Shown one piece after another: positions 22,398 through 22,845 of a DNA stretch of 22,845 nucleotides. The notes beneath the pieces are model-generated. The model did not search any database and was not told the origin of the DNA. It saw only the letters and a program-made list of their open reading frames with translations. How positions within the stretch are numbered: position 1 is the first letter of the stretch; every line of letters starts with the position of its first letter. The stretch is from a virus: IMG/VR virus record IMGVR_UViG_3300043464_000879, positions 1 through 22,845 of that record; one strand, given 5' to 3'. A program made the translations under genes and the position numbers.

Positions 22398-22733
22398 TCA
22401 CTTACGTTTACGCTTGGTTGCGGGCTTTTTGACTTCAATGGCCCTGCGGACTTCGGTGAAAGTAATAGGTCCAGCCACTCCATCCTCATCCGTATTGACC
22501 AAGGCTTGGATTTTTTTGACCCCCCTGACGTTCACTTCGTTAGTGATGTAGTTAACGATAGAGATAAGGAGGGCAACAATGAAGCCTGTGAGACTGACCT
22601 GATCGACGGATTCGGCCAGCTTCGGATCAACCATAGCAAGACGGGAGACAATAGCGGCTACCGCCATGGCGATGAGGGGGGTAAGAACCCCGCCCGCCTT
22701 ACTGACCAAGAATGCTAGAAGTTTGTCTTTCAT
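22398..22733 (-). CDS. Putative holin with peptidoglycan-binding-like C-terminus
   Basis: 111 residues from ATG 22733, coupled by ATGA to the preceding gene. Two hydrophobic helices are visible, at about 13-33 (GGVLTPLIAMAVAAIVSRL) and 47-65 (SLTGFIVALLISIVNYIT), separated by a short polar loop. A segment near 69-98 (VKKIQALVNTDEDGVAGPIT) resembles the core of a peptidoglycan-binding repeat, and a Lys/Arg tail follows (ATKRKRK). Two transmembrane helices with a basic C-tail fit class II holins, which form membrane holes and release the endolysin. Position just before the endolysin supports this. Confidence 0.7.
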   Translation of the reverse strand: MKDKLLAFLVSKAGGVLTPLIAMAVAAIVSRLAMVDPKLAESVDQVSLTGFIVALLISIVNYITNEVNVRGVKKIQALVNTDEDGVAGPITFTEVRRAIEVKKPATKRKRK

Positions 22734-22843
22734 TGTTCGATTTTGACACGTTGGACAGCCGATTCAATAGTAAAACGAATCAAAGATTCGGAGGCATCAA
22801 TCCCATTACGGATGGCTGCGCTGGTGAGCTTTTTGACAGCGGC
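22730..22843 (-). CDS. 3' end of an unknown gene (cut by right window edge)
   Basis: The last 37 codons are visible and end at TGA 22730-22732, overlapping the holin-like start as ATGA. The visible part reads AAVKKLTSAAIRNGIDASES near its start and ends with SAVQRVKIEQ; it is helical and basic. Nothing can be said of function from this piece. The coupling shows the holin-like gene is not the first gene of its operon. Confidence 0.6.
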   Translation of the reverse strand, partial: AAVKKLTSAAIRNGIDASESLIRFTIESAVQRVKIEQ

Positions 22844-22845
22844 CT

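Noticed and set aside
1-22845. tRNA genes, integrase or attachment sites
   Set aside because: No cloverleaf-like sequence, tyrosine or serine recombinase motif, or paired direct repeat of att type was noticed by eye.

Overview
The window reads as part of a tailed double-stranded DNA phage or prophage genome. The evidence is a lysis block (holin-like protein plus CHAP endolysin), a very large multidomain protein of the kind packaged in virions, a long tandem-repeat fibre-like protein, a Cas4/RecB-like nuclease, and several small phage-specific families. Genes are packed with ATGA or GTGA stop/start overlaps or gaps of a few bases. I see no terminase, portal, capsid, polymerase, integrase, tRNA or CRISPR array. 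The host cannot be named. Almost none of the start codons has a Shine-Dalgarno motif, which suggests a host with SD-independent initiation, such as Bacteroidota or a similar group (inference).

Right block, minus strand, read from 22845 down to 19208: the end of an unknown gene, a holin-like membrane protein, a 65-residue unknown, a CHAP endolysin, a 50-residue zinc ribbon, an acidic-tailed protein, a common phage hypothetical, a DUF4406-DUF6378 fusion, a calcineurin-like metallophosphoesterase and a helix-turn-helix protein. It combines lysis with small accessory and nucleotide-related genes.

Centre, plus strand, 13240-19211: three genes in the opposite orientation. The first encodes a 1446-residue protein with seven copies of a repeat of about 126 residues. 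The two that follow are AT-rich beta-type proteins sharing a short motif. They look like a surface fibre or appendage module. Composition drops from about 50% GC at the start of the first gene to about 30% in places near its end. The module meets the right block tail to tail, with the two stop codons overlapping.

Left block, minus strand, read from 13035 down to 1: an OB/SSB-like candidate, a SWIM zinc finger, a lysine-rich DUF6496-type protein, a PD-(D/E)XK nuclease with a C-terminal cysteine cluster, three small proteins, a family-2-like glycosyltransferase, and four proteins that look virion-related. The last is a polyvalent protein of at least 2137 residues, cut by the window edge. It carries two ADP-ribosyltransferase-like regions and a set of short repeats near its N-terminus.

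The only sizeable intergenic space is 13036-13239. It holds a minus-strand intrinsic terminator followed immediately by a minus-strand promoter candidate. Together they would stop transcription arriving from the right and restart it for the left block. All function calls come from reading the sequence; no database search was run.
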